From assembly GCA_049324115.1 (NCBI GenBank), contig JBMOMN010000022.1, positions 33,736 to 97,735 on the forward strand: 64,000 bases of DNA, read 5' to 3'. Below are positions 1-7,931 of the stretch, one piece after another. The notes beneath the pieces were generated by a model. That model did no database searches, had not been told where the DNA came from, and was given only the letters and a program-made list of their open reading frames with translations. Numbering within the stretch: the first letter of the stretch is position 1; each line of letters begins with the position of its first letter. The DNA is from UBA5796 sp040752455 (GTDB lineage: Bacteria > Chloroflexota > Anaerolineae > Anaerolineales > Villigracilaceae). The position numbers and the translations under genes are program-made.

Positions 1-240
1 CACTCCCCGGCAGATATCGTGCTGGATTTCGCCCACTTGCTGCCGGGCGAACAGCGGGCCAGCGTGGGGGCGCGCATCGTCATGTCCCCGTTGAGCGCCA
101 AGCTGCTCTACCGCGCCCTGGGCGAAAACCTGACCCGCTACGAGGCCGCTTTCGGCGAGATCAGCCTGCCGGGTAACGCCACCCTGGCCGACCGCCTGTT
201 CGGGCCGTTCCAGCACCCCGAACCGCCCAAGCCGGAGTGA
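1..240 (+). CDS. DUF3467 family protein, 5' end cut by window
   Basis: The frame is open from base 1 and has no convincing start inside the window, so the N-terminus lies upstream. The visible 79 residues fit the small DUF3467 family as I recall it: SPADIVLDFAHLLPGE, then ARIVMSPLSAKLL, then a conserved ENLTRYEAAFGEI stretch near the C-terminus. Biochemical function of the family is unknown. The stop is 2 bases before the next ATG, and the following genes overlap or nearly touch, so this is the first visible gene of a four-gene operon with a translin-like protein and a nucleotide hydrolase. The family call is from motif recall. Confidence 0.75.
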   Translation, partial: HSPADIVLDFAHLLPGEQRASVGARIVMSPLSAKLLYRALGENLTRYEAAFGEISLPGNATLADRLFGPFQHPEPPKPE

Positions 241-242
241 GG

Positions 243-926
243 ATGCACAAACTCCAGACCATTGCCGATGAGATCCGGGCCGCCTTCGACGCCCAGACCA
301 CCGCACGTGACCAGGCCCTCTCGCAGGCCCGAACGTTGACCCGCCACTGCGCCCTGGCCATCCGGGCCGTCCACCGGGACGACCTGGATGGGATGCGCGA
401 AAACCTGGCCGCAGCGATCGGACTCGCCAATACCCTGCGGGAAGGCCTGGCCGATTACCCCGACCTGTATTACGCCGGGTACACCCAGGACGCCCTCAAG
501 GAATTCGTCGAGGCCAACGCCACCTGCGCCCTGATCAAGGACCAGCACCTGCCCACCCCGAAGGAACTGGACGTGCCTCACGCCACCTACCTCAACGGCC
601 TGGCCGAGGTGGTCGGTGAACTGCGCCGCCGCAGCCTCGACATCCTCCGTCACGGGTACTCGCAGGAGGCCGAACGCCTGCTCGGCCACATGGACGAGAT
701 CTACTCCGTGCTGGTCGCCATGGACTACCCGGACGCGATCACCAACGGCCTGCGCCGCCAGACCGACGTGGCCCGCAGTCTCATCGAGCGCACCCGCGGC
801 GACGTGACCTTCAGCCTGCGCGGCGAGCACCTGGAGCAATCCATCTCGAAGCTGGCCCGGCAGTTGGGCGAGGAAACCGCCGAAGCCCCGATGAAACTCC
901 GGCCCGGCCAGGACGCGGACGACTAG
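243..926 (+). CDS. Translin family protein
   Basis: This 227-residue, mostly helical protein matches the prokaryotic translin/TRAX-like family. Diagnostic stretches are DYPDLYYAGYTQDALKEF (about residues 71-88), LNGLAEVVGELRRRSLDIL (about 117-135) and DYPDAITNGLRRQTDVARS (about 161-179). Translin proteins form octameric shells that bind single-stranded nucleic acid, and TRAX-type subunits have RNase activity. Archaeal and some bacterial homologues are often mislabelled haloacid dehalogenase. I chose the ATG at 243 because GGAG lies 6 bases upstream; a GTG at 237 overlapping the previous stop is the alternative. It sits between DUF3467 and a membrane protein in one operon. RNase activity here is not shown by the sequence. 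Confidence 0.75.
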   Translation: MHKLQTIADEIRAAFDAQTTARDQALSQARTLTRHCALAIRAVHRDDLDGMRENLAAAIGLANTLREGLADYPDLYYAGYTQDALKEFVEANATCALIKDQHLPTPKELDVPHATYLNGLAEVVGELRRRSLDILRHGYSQEAERLLGHMDEIYSVLVAMDYPDAITNGLRRQTDVARSLIERTRGDVTFSLRGEHLEQSISKLARQLGEETAEAPMKLRPGQDADD

Positions 927-929
927 CCT

Positions 930-1586
930 ATGGCGAACAAAAGCCGCCGCTACCCTCTGCTGGTCTACCGGCACATGCTCAACCGCTGGTGGCCGGCGGT
1001 AATGACCCTGGGCTTGCTGCTCTGCGGCCTGGTCGGCGCGGCCTGGCTGGCCGAATGGTATTTTCCCCCGCTCCAGAACCCCATCCCGACGATTCCCACC
1101 ACGCCCGGCGCGATCCTGCTCGGGCTGGGCGTGGTGACCATCGCAACCGGGATCGCCTTGCTCCTCATGCGCTCGGCAGCCTTCGTCCAGCCGCTCGAGG
1201 GCTACCTGCGCGTCTCCACGCCTTTCCTGCGCTTCAACATTTCCTACAAACGCTTCCTGCGGACTTACACCGCCAGCATGACCTCGCTCTTCCCGCCCAA
1301 GAGCCTGTCCGGTTGGCGGCGCGAGATCATCGCCCCGCTGGCCTCGAAGACTGCGGTCGTGATCGAACTGCGCGGTTATCCCATGCCGCCGAACGCATTG
1401 CGCGCCTTCCTTTCGCCGTTTTTCTTCAAGGACAAAACGCCTCACATCGTGCTGCTGGTGGACGACTGGCTGCGGTTCAGCACCGGATTGGAAAGCCTGC
1501 GCTCCGGCGGGACGCTGGGCGACAGTTCCTCGAAGACGCGCCGGCGGGTGGGCTTGCTCTCCAACCTGAACGACCCCCGAAAATGA
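930..1586 (+). CDS. Two-helix membrane protein of unknown function
   Basis: 218 residues. Two hydrophobic segments (about residues 21-42 and 60-81) are joined by a Pro-rich loop (NPIPTIPTTPG). A hydrophilic C-terminal domain of about 130 residues follows, probably cytoplasmic. It contains a KRFLRTYTASMTSLFPP patch and ends in a basic, Ser-rich tail. I do not recognise the family. It starts 4 bases after the translin gene and its TGA overlaps the ATG of the next gene (ATGA), so it is translationally coupled in the operon. Membrane attachment of the translin or DNPH1-like neighbours is a possible role, inferred from position only. Confidence 0.7.
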   Translation: MANKSRRYPLLVYRHMLNRWWPAVMTLGLLLCGLVGAAWLAEWYFPPLQNPIPTIPTTPGAILLGLGVVTIATGIALLLMRSAAFVQPLEGYLRVSTPFLRFNISYKRFLRTYTASMTSLFPPKSLSGWRREIIAPLASKTAVVIELRGYPMPPNALRAFLSPFFFKDKTPHIVLLVDDWLRFSTGLESLRSGGTLGDSSSKTRRRVGLLSNLNDPRK

Positions 1587-2011
1587 ACATCTATTTTGCC
1601 TGTTCGATCACCGGCGGACGGGAATTCGAGGCCGTTTACCAGGCCATCACCGCCGCCTTGCTGGACGATGGGCATGAGGTCCCGACCGCTCACCTTGCCG
1701 GGGCCGACGTGGTCGCGCTGGAGCAGATCGTCCAGCCGGGAGAGGTTTACGGCCGCGACGTAGCCTGGATCCGGGCCTGCGACGCGTTGATCGCCGAGGT
1801 GTCCACGCCTTCGCACGGGGTCGGGTACGAGATCGGGTACGCGCTGGGGCTGGGGAAACCCGTCCTGTGCTGCCACCAGGCCGGCCGGTCCGTTTCGAAG
1901 ATGATCACCGGCAACCCCGATCCCGGGCTGACGGTCCGGGCTTACACGGGGGAAGGGCAGGCTGTCCAAATCGTTCGCGAATTCCTGTCAAATATCCAGT
2001 CACGATTGTGA
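1583..2011 (+). CDS. DNPH1/RCL-like 2'-deoxynucleoside 5'-phosphate N-hydrolase
   Basis: 142 residues, the usual size for the nucleoside 2-deoxyribosyltransferase fold. The N-terminal NIYFACSITGGRE matches the substrate-binding motif of human DNPH1 (IYFCGSIRGGRE). The central stretch from ACDALIAEVSTPSHGVGYE to GYA holds the conserved aspartate and the catalytic glutamate of the family. DNPH1 enzymes cleave the N-glycosidic bond of deoxynucleotide monophosphates, including damaged ones, and so clean the nucleotide pool. The ATG overlaps the previous stop (ATGA); a longer upstream reading frame is only a shadow of the membrane gene. A perfect inverted repeat follows the gene. A plain 2-deoxyribosyltransferase is the main alternative. 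Confidence 0.8.
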   Translation: MNIYFACSITGGREFEAVYQAITAALLDDGHEVPTAHLAGADVVALEQIVQPGEVYGRDVAWIRACDALIAEVSTPSHGVGYEIGYALGLGKPVLCCHQAGRSVSKMITGNPDPGLTVRAYTGEGQAVQIVREFLSNIQSRL

Positions 2012-2134
2012 ATATAATCACTAATAATCCGTGACTTTTGACTTTGTTTTATTTTCCTGCCTGGGTTATCATTCTAATTGGAGACGGAACACAGCACCTC
2101 CAACAGCTCCTCACTGTCTCCTCCTTTGGCGAAG

Positions 2135-2166
2135 GCCTCCGCAGGGTTCTCTCCCCCGGCGGAGGC
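2135..2166. repeat. Short inverted repeat in convergent gap
   Basis: GCCTCCGC at 2135-2142 pairs with GCGGAGGC at 2159-2166 around a 16-base loop. It lies between the DNPH1-like gene and the oppositely oriented kinase gene, just before a stronger terminator. No T tract follows, so the function is unclear. Confidence 0.35.
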
Positions 2167-2180
2167 ATGTCGTTTAAGCC

Positions 2181-2217
2181 AAAACTCCCGTCGGCGGTTC
2201 TTGCTGACGGGAGTTTT
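2181..2217. terminator. Bidirectional intrinsic terminator
   Basis: A perfect 12-bp stem, AAAACTCCCGTC with GACGGGAGTTTT, closes a 13-base loop. The A and T runs at the two feet make it able to act in both directions. It lies between the convergent operon ending at 2011 and the kinase gene ending at 2259. The rest of the 247-base gap shows no gene. Confidence 0.75.
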
Positions 2218-2258
2218 AGGAACGAGGGAGATTCGGGAGCGGCCCGTGCCAATTCCGG

Positions 2259-4193
2259 TCAGGGTTTTTCGGGTGCTGCCGGGGCAGATGGGAGCACCAC
2301 CGTGAAGGTCGAACCTTCGCCCAGGGTGGACGAGACCCAGATGCGTCCCTGGTGGTTCTCCACGATGGATTTGACGATTGCCAGCCCCAGCCCGGTGCCG
2401 GGCGTGCCGGAGGGGACGTTGCTGGCCCGGTAGAATTTGTCGAAGATGTGGGGCTGTTCCGATTTGGGGATGCCGGGGCCGTTGTCAACGACCTGCAAAA
2501 TGACCAGCCCCTCTTCGGCGCTCAGGCGCACGCTGACCTGGCCTCCCTCCGGGGTGTATTTGATGGCATTGCTGGCCAGGTTGTCCACCATCTGCCGCAA
2601 GCGGATGCGGCTGCCGCGCAGGAGGGGCGCCTGGTCGGGGAGGGAGGCTGTCAGGTGGATGCGCTTGCTGGCCGACATGCCCCGCAGGTTTTCCAGCGAT
2701 TGCTTGACGATCTCTTCGAGCTGGACATCTTCCTTGCGCACGTCGAACCCGGCTTCGATCCGGCTCAGGTCGAGCAGGTCGTTGACCAGGCTGGTGATGT
2801 TGATCACGCCGGATTGGATGTGCTTCACGAAATCCCGCTGCTGGTCGTTGAGCGGGCCGACGCGTTCGAGCAGTTCGGTGTATCCCAGCACGGCGGTCAG
2901 CGGGGAACGGAGGTCGTGCGAAACCGTGTGGACGAAGTCGTTCTTCAGCCGGTCGAGTTCTTTCAGGTGGGTGATGTCTTGCATGGTGATGGCGGAACCC
3001 ACCCCGGGGATGAGGGTGTACTGGGCGTTGAGCGTCTGCCCATCGTCCAGGTTGATCTCGTGGTACTTGAGCGTGTTCTGCCTGACGTGTTCGTAGAGGG
3101 AGTTCACGTCGGGGTGCTGGATGGCGTCCAGCAGGAACTGCCCTTCCAGGTCCTGGTCGCCCAGTTTGAAGGCCTGGCGCACGGACTGGTTGACGTACAG
3201 GATGCGCGACCGCCCGTCCAGCAAGACCACCCCGCTGTCAATGTTGGCGAAGACCGCCGCGAATTTCTGGCGTTCGGTTTCCGATACGGTGTAGAGGCGG
3301 GCGTTCTCGATGGCGATGGCGGCGTAATCCGCCAGGACGGAGAGCAGGCGGGTGTGCTGTTCGGTAAAGGCCTGGTTGCGCTGGCTGTTGAACACCCCCA
3401 GCACGCCGATGACGCCCGCTTGCAAACGCAAGGGGACGTAGACCAAAGCTTTCACGAAAAAGGCGGTGTCCACATGCTTGAGGTTCGATTCGTTCAGGAC
3501 GAGCGGCGCGCCGCTTTCCACTACGCGGCCGGCCATCGAACCTTCGACCGGGAGGCTCTCCCACCCGGAGGGTACCCTCTCGAAAATACGCCCGGCGCGG
3601 TTGTGGAGTTCACGCCCGTCTTCGGAGAGCAGCAACAGGCAGCCTTCCTCGGCGCGGGTCAGGGTGACCGCGTCGGAGACCACGTTCTGGAGCACCTGGC
3701 TCAGTTCGAGCAGGCTGGTGACGTCACGCCCCAGCTTGAGCAGCCTTTCGAGGGCGTCGACGCGTTCCTCCAGCGACGAGGTGGTGCGCTTGACCTCGCG
3801 GCGGACCCAGTCCCCGGTGCGCACAGCCCGGGCCAGGCTCCTGCGGATCTTCTCGATGAGCATTTCGCTGGTCAGCGGCGGGACCAGGCAGCCGTAAAGT
3901 CCCTGGTTCAGCGCCTGTTCGTAAACCCGCGGGTTGCCGTTCGAGGTCAATAGGAGGATCGGAAGGGTGGGGAAACGGTCGAGCAGGGCGTTGGAGATCG
4001 AAAGCCCGCTCTCTCCATCCAGGGTCTCGTTGATGACCACCAGCGAAGGGGTGCTCCCCAGCAGCGCTTTGTCGAGCGATCTGGAATCCTGGGCGAGCGC
4101 CACGTCGAACCCGGCGTGCTGGAGGGCGCGGTCGAACAACGGCCAGACGGCCGGGTCATCGAGCGCCAGGAGGATCAGGTCGGGTTTGGTCAT
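2259..4193 (-). CDS. Hybrid sensor histidine kinase: degenerate receiver, GAF, PAS, HisKA, HATPase
   Basis: 644 residues with no membrane segment. Domains in order: a receiver-like domain (about 5-120), a GAF domain (about 155-300), a PAS domain (about 315-405), and HisKA with the phosphoacceptor in SHDLRSPLTAVLGYTELL (H426). The ATP-binding domain has an N box LASNAIKYTPEGG, a G1 box VDNGPGIP, an F box IFDKFYR and a G2 box GTGLGLAIVKS. The receiver has Asn55 where the phosphorylated Asp is expected (LVVINETLDGESG), and Val in place of the conserved Lys, so it should not accept phosphate. The gene lies 12 bases downstream of a similarly degenerate receiver-GAF gene; the two probably form one operon. 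Kinase output partner is not evident. Confidence 0.9.
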   Translation of the reverse strand: MTKPDLILLALDDPAVWPLFDRALQHAGFDVALAQDSRSLDKALLGSTPSLVVINETLDGESGLSISNALLDRFPTLPILLLTSNGNPRVYEQALNQGLYGCLVPPLTSEMLIEKIRRSLARAVRTGDWVRREVKRTTSSLEERVDALERLLKLGRDVTSLLELSQVLQNVVSDAVTLTRAEEGCLLLLSEDGRELHNRAGRIFERVPSGWESLPVEGSMAGRVVESGAPLVLNESNLKHVDTAFFVKALVYVPLRLQAGVIGVLGVFNSQRNQAFTEQHTRLLSVLADYAAIAIENARLYTVSETERQKFAAVFANIDSGVVLLDGRSRILYVNQSVRQAFKLGDQDLEGQFLLDAIQHPDVNSLYEHVRQNTLKYHEINLDDGQTLNAQYTLIPGVGSAITMQDITHLKELDRLKNDFVHTVSHDLRSPLTAVLGYTELLERVGPLNDQQRDFVKHIQSGVINITSLVNDLLDLSRIEAGFDVRKEDVQLEEIVKQSLENLRGMSASKRIHLTASLPDQAPLLRGSRIRLRQMVDNLASNAIKYTPEGGQVSVRLSAEEGLVILQVVDNGPGIPKSEQPHIFDKFYRASNVPSGTPGTGLGLAIVKSIVENHQGRIWVSSTLGEGSTFTVVLPSAPAAPEKP

Positions 4194-4205
4194 CTAAACA
4201 ATAAC

Positions 4206-5375
4206 TCATTTTTTGGAGGTCGCCTGGGATGACGGCTGATCGCCGATCAAGAGCTTCAACCCCTGGTTTAGCGCATCCCGGATATCCTCGAGGGCTTTGT
4301 TCTGTGAATTTGTCAAACCACCATCATGCCTGTTCAAGAGTTCATCCACCGGCGAGAGGGCACGCTCCAGGCTATCGCGCACCTGGTTGTACAATACGAT
4401 CTGGCGCTGGGTGTTGCGCTGTTCGCTGGCGCGGCTCGAATCGAGGGTCTGTTCGAGGGCGCGGAACAACTTGGCGTTGACCATCGAAATGGAGGCGTAA
4501 TCGGCAATGGCATCCAGCAGGGTCATTTCGTTGGGCCTGAACTCGGTCGGCTGCTCGCGCAGGACGACCAGCATCCCGATGACCTCCTGCTTGACCTTGA
4601 CCGGCGTCACCGCCACCGCCTGGCCCAGCGCGGCCACCTTGAAACGTTTGAGCGGCTCGCCGTGGATGGTCAGCGCCTCGCCGGACATCGCCACCAGCCC
4701 GCTGACGCTGTCGTCGAGCGGCTGGTTGATCTTCTTGGCCCAGGCGGTCGGCAGGTTGCGATGGGCCACCAGCACGAAAGCCTTGCTGTGATCGTCCCGC
4801 AGCAGCAGCCAGGCCATATCCGCCTGGCTCACCTGCACCGCTCCCTGGATGATCTGGTCGAACAATTTGCGCTGGTCGTTGAGGGTGATGACCGCCTTGC
4901 CGATCCGCAGGATGGCGGTCAGGTCGTTGATGCGGCGTTTGAGTTCCTCGTTGGTTTTGGCAAGTTGTTCGTCCAGCCTGGCGCGGGTGCGGCCCTCGTG
5001 GAGCTGCCTGAGCACCCGTTCGACCGCCGCGACCACCTCCGCATCCCGGGTCGGCCAGAGCAGGTAATCGCTGGCCCCCAGCCGGAAAGCCTGGATCACG
5101 CCCTGTTCCTGTCCCTTTTCGGCCAGCACGATTACCGGGGCGTTGATGCCCTTCGAGGTGAAGGCCACCAGCAGGTCTTTGCCGCTCAGGCCGGGCAGGT
5201 TCAGGTTGGAGATGATCAGGTCCGGCAGCATCTGGACGGCGAGTTTGATGGCTTCACCCGCGTCTTTAGCCACGCTCACCTGGTAGCCAAGCGGGCGCAG
5301 GGCCTGGCGCGCAATCACATCAACAATATCAGGGTCGGTTTCGACGAGTAGGATGCGTTCCCCGGGGGTGCTCAT
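4206..5375 (-). CDS. Degenerate receiver plus GAF protein
   Basis: 389 residues. A receiver-like domain covers about 1-120, a coiled-coil linker about 125-150, a GAF domain about 155-310, and a helical, Gln-rich tail follows with no output domain. In the receiver the phosphoacceptor Asp is Asn57 (LIISNLNLPGLSG), the switch Thr is Ala85 (VIVLAEKG), the conserved Lys is Trp107 (LLWPT), and one residue of the acidic pair is Thr (VETD). It is therefore a pseudo-receiver. It is the promoter-proximal partner of the kinase at 2259-4193, whose receiver has the same Asp-to-Asn change. A ligand-sensing or scaffold role is more likely than phosphorelay; that is inference. Confidence 0.85.
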   Translation of the reverse strand: MSTPGERILLVETDPDIVDVIARQALRPLGYQVSVAKDAGEAIKLAVQMLPDLIISNLNLPGLSGKDLLVAFTSKGINAPVIVLAEKGQEQGVIQAFRLGASDYLLWPTRDAEVVAAVERVLRQLHEGRTRARLDEQLAKTNEELKRRINDLTAILRIGKAVITLNDQRKLFDQIIQGAVQVSQADMAWLLLRDDHSKAFVLVAHRNLPTAWAKKINQPLDDSVSGLVAMSGEALTIHGEPLKRFKVAALGQAVAVTPVKVKQEVIGMLVVLREQPTEFRPNEMTLLDAIADYASISMVNAKLFRALEQTLDSSRASEQRNTQRQIVLYNQVRDSLERALSPVDELLNRHDGGLTNSQNKALEDIRDALNQGLKLLIGDQPSSQATSKK

Positions 5376-5481
5376 ATAATTCTCTTTGGTTCTATGAATT
5401 CTGTATGTTTTTAATATCTTATCATCAAATCATCAAATCTACTAAAATAAGGCCAGGAGATTAACAAAACTGGAGGCTTTT

Positions 5482-7041
5482 ATGACCGACTTCTTGTGGT
5501 GGCGGGATGGGGTGATCTACCAGGTTTATCCGCGCTCGTTTGCGGACTCGGACGGGGACGGGCTGGGCGACCTGCCCGGCCTCCTTTCGCGCCTGGACTA
5601 TCTGGCTGCTCTCGGCGTGGACGCGTTGTGGCTGTCCCCGATCTACCCCTCGCCCGACGCGGATTTCGGATACGACGTCAGCGACCACACTGCCATTGAC
5701 CCGAGATTCGGCTCCCTGTCCGGGTTCGATGCGCTGGTGGACCAGGCCCATCGCCGCGGCCTCCGCATCATCCTGGACATGGTGCTGAACCACACCTCCG
5801 ACCGGCATCCCTGGTTCACAGAATCCGCCGCCAGCCGCGACAATCCCAAAGCCGACTGGTATCTCTGGCAGGAGCGCATCCCGAACAACTGGCGCTCGGT
5901 CTTCGGCGGCAGCGGCTGGAAGTTCGCGCCGCAACGCGGGCAGTATTATTTCTACATGTTCACCCCCGAACAGCCGGACGTGAATTGGCGCAACCCGCAG
6001 GTCTACCGGGCGCAACTGGACGTGCTGCGTTTCTGGCTCGAACGCGGCGTGGACGGTTTCCGGCTGGATGTGTTCAACGCCTATTTCAAGGATGCCCAAT
6101 TCAGGGGCAACCCGCGCAAGTTCGGCCTGCGCGCCTTCGACCGGCAGGCGCACGTTTACGACACCGACCAGCCGGAGATGATGGGTTTCCTGCGCGACCT
6201 GCGCGACCTGCTCGATCGCTACCCCGAACGTTACGCGGTGGGCGAGACCTTCCTGCCCACGCCGGGGAAAGCCGCCGGTTACTGCGGCCCCGATAAACTG
6301 CACGCGGCCTTCAACTTTTTCTTCCCTCCCGCCAGCCCGGACACAAGGTGGAACCCCGTTTCACTGGCCGAACGCATCCAACGGAACGAGCGCGAGTTCG
6401 CCGGTTCCTGGCCGACGCTGGTGTTTGACAATCACGATATGTTCCGCATTGCCACCCGCGTCTGCAAGGGTGAAGACGACGCCCTGGCAAAAGTCTTCAT
6501 GGCCCTGCTGTTGACCCTGCGCGGCACGCCGTTCATGTATTACGGTGAAGAGATCGGGATGCGGGACATTTCCCTCAAGCGGAGCGAGATCCTGGACCCG
6601 CCGGGCCGGAAGTATTGGCCGTTCTACAAGGGACGGGACGGCTGCCGCTCGCCGATGCAATGGGACGCCTCGCCCCAGGCCGGGTTCACGACCGGCGATC
6701 CCTGGCTGCCGGTACATCCCAATTACGTCACCCGCAACGTGGCGAAGCAAGAAGGAGACCCCGCCTCGATGCTCGCCTTCACCCGCCAGTTGCTGGCCTT
6801 GCGAAAGGCAACCCCGGCCCTGCATCGCGGCAGCTTCAGATTCATCCAGCCAACAACGCGGAGTTTGATGCTCTACGAACGGGTTTACGAAGGCCAGCGG
6901 GTGGTCGTGGCGCTCAATTTTTCGGGCAAAAGGATGCCGGTAACTCTCGACCCGGGCCGGGTGCTCCTGTCCACTGCCGGGTGGGAGCAGGCAGGAGGGA
7001 CGCTCGAACCGCACGAAGTCCTGATCCTGGCGCTGTCTTAG
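5482..7041 (+). CDS. GH13 alpha-glucosidase / oligo-1,6-glucosidase-like
   Basis: 519 residues, a full-length cytoplasmic GH13 enzyme without signal peptide. It opens with WWRDGVIYQVYPRSFADSDG. It carries the (beta/alpha)8-barrel motifs LDMVLNHTS, GFRLDVFN (nucleophile Asp196), AVGETF (acid/base Glu255) and FDNHDMFR (transition-state Asp319), then a beta-sandwich C domain. Enzymes of this type release glucose from alpha-1,4- or alpha-1,6-linked oligosaccharides or from trehalose-like sugars; substrate cannot be read from sequence. The start is supported by GGAGG 8 bases upstream. It is transcribed away from the receiver-GAF gene across a 106-base AT-rich divergent gap. Its last 4 bases overlap the end of a convergent antitoxin fragment. 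Confidence 0.92.
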   Translation: MTDFLWWRDGVIYQVYPRSFADSDGDGLGDLPGLLSRLDYLAALGVDALWLSPIYPSPDADFGYDVSDHTAIDPRFGSLSGFDALVDQAHRRGLRIILDMVLNHTSDRHPWFTESAASRDNPKADWYLWQERIPNNWRSVFGGSGWKFAPQRGQYYFYMFTPEQPDVNWRNPQVYRAQLDVLRFWLERGVDGFRLDVFNAYFKDAQFRGNPRKFGLRAFDRQAHVYDTDQPEMMGFLRDLRDLLDRYPERYAVGETFLPTPGKAAGYCGPDKLHAAFNFFFPPASPDTRWNPVSLAERIQRNEREFAGSWPTLVFDNHDMFRIATRVCKGEDDALAKVFMALLLTLRGTPFMYYGEEIGMRDISLKRSEILDPPGRKYWPFYKGRDGCRSPMQWDASPQAGFTTGDPWLPVHPNYVTRNVAKQEGDPASMLAFTRQLLALRKATPALHRGSFRFIQPTTRSLMLYERVYEGQRVVVALNFSGKRMPVTLDPGRVLLSTAGWEQAGGTLEPHEVLILALS

Positions 7042-7241
7042 CCGCAGGGCCAATCCAAATGCGCTTCGATGGGATCCGGCGCGGGGATGCTGAAATGCTC
7101 ATCTTCGTAGGCTTCCACCAGCGTGGTCAACACTTCCAGGCGGTCGCCATCCGGGGTTCCGGGAGACGCGTCGAAGAGACGCTCGATCTCGTCCAGAGCG
7201 GATTGATAATCTGTTTCGGTTTTTATAGGGCGGATTTCCAT
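7038..7241 (-). pseudogene. Truncated HigA-like antitoxin, N-terminal part only
   Basis: 67 codons from an ATG preceded by a GAGG site; a TTG at 7253 is less likely. The protein begins MEIRPIKTETDYQSALDEI and continues GDRLEVLTTLVEAYEDEH, which is the usual N-terminal half of a HigA-type antitoxin. That family then runs through DPIEAI into a helix-turn-helix domain. Here it reads DPIEAHLDWPCG and stops inside the last codons of the glucosidase gene. The DNA-binding domain is missing and no toxin gene is adjacent. A short natural variant is possible, but truncation at the gene boundary is more likely. Confidence 0.6.
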
Positions 7242-7317
7242 AACGCACCTCAAATAATAATGGTGAAAACAGGCATGGGAGATTGTAATTCAAAGCATCG
7301 CTTTTTCGGATTGCCTA

Positions 7318-7346
7318 TTGACAAGTTATTTCAAATGTACTATACT
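7318..7346 (+). promoter_or_regulatory. Near-consensus sigma70 promoter of padR-like gene
   Basis: TTGACA at 7318-7323 and TATACT at 7341-7346 are separated by exactly 17 bases. The expected start near 7353 gives a leader of about 20 bases with AAAGGA before the ATG at 7374. The -10 box lies inside the palindrome listed next. Confidence 0.8.
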
Positions 7347-7359
7347 TTTAGTATAGTAC
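7337..7359. promoter_or_regulatory. Putative PadR operator
   Basis: A perfect inverted repeat, GTACTATAC and GTATAGTAC with a 5-base centre, covers the -10 box and the start point. PadR-family repressors commonly bind such palindromes over their own promoters, so negative autoregulation is the likely reading. Confidence 0.7.
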
Positions 7360-7373
7360 CAAAGGAATATTAC

Positions 7374-7754
7374 ATGGCTGAACTGTCTGCAAGATCTCTC
7401 GAACTCCTGTCCAACTGGGAATTGGTTTACAAAAAGGGCCTGCTCACGTTTTGGATACTTTTGCTGCTCCACGAACGCGCTTCCTACCCTTATGAGATGA
7501 ATTCCGAAATCGCGTCGCTGAGCAATGGCACGCTGTCTGCGGACGGGAATAGCATCTACCGCGCCCTCCGGCGATTCGAATCCCTGAAAATCGTTCAAAG
7601 CGAGATGAGAGCGTCCGAAACCGGCCCGGCAAGGCGATACTACACGTTGACCACCGAGGGCGAGGCCTTGCTGGCCCAATTTATCGAAAGGAACATTTGC
7701 GTGTTTTACGACCCTGCCATCAAAAGCCGGGTCGAAGCTGTGTCAGCCGGTTAG
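7374..7754 (+). CDS. PadR family transcriptional regulator
   Basis: 126 residues, the typical size for a PadR winged-helix protein. WILLLLHERASYPYEMNSEI resembles the first helix-turn-helix of the family. SIYRALRRFESLKIVQSE is the recognition helix and start of the wing, and ARRYYTLTTEGEALL is the characteristic wing strand. The C-terminal dimerisation helix is short. The upstream promoter and perfect palindrome indicate autoregulation. No obvious efflux or catabolic target gene is next to it; the neighbours are toxin-antitoxin remnants, so its regulon may lie elsewhere or have been lost. The longer reading frame upstream is a shadow of the glucosidase gene. Confidence 0.85.
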   Translation: MAELSARSLELLSNWELVYKKGLLTFWILLLLHERASYPYEMNSEIASLSNGTLSADGNSIYRALRRFESLKIVQSEMRASETGPARRYYTLTTEGEALLAQFIERNICVFYDPAIKSRVEAVSAG

Positions 7755-7931
7755 AGTCTGCGAAGAAAGGATGGATGAACCATGAATACCCTTGTTTCCA
7801 GAGTGCAAAAGTTCATTATCTTGGAGCATTTCGTTTCGCTGAAATTTTTCTCGGGTTATCCCCTCCATATAGCTCATTGCTCGCCTGGCAGCGATCAGAA
7901 TATCCAGCAGATAGGTTTCATCCCGCCGCAT
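7743..7931 (-). pseudogene. Truncated HepT toxin (DUF86)
   Basis: The first 36 or so residues (RRDETYLLDILIAARRAMSY, then EGITREKFQRNEMLQD) match the N-terminus of HepT/DUF86 toxins, which are normally about 110-120 residues. After MLQD the sequence is unrelated and stops 26 codons later. The C-terminal region with the RX4HXY motif needed for RNase activity and for AMPylation by the antitoxin is absent. The gene overlaps the end of the mntA-like gene by 14 bases, the usual arrangement for this pair, so this is a decayed toxin. Confidence 0.7.

Noticed and set aside
989..1582. Long N-terminal extension of the DNPH1-like gene
   Set aside because: It overlaps the membrane gene in another frame; the family begins at the ATGA-coupled ATG.
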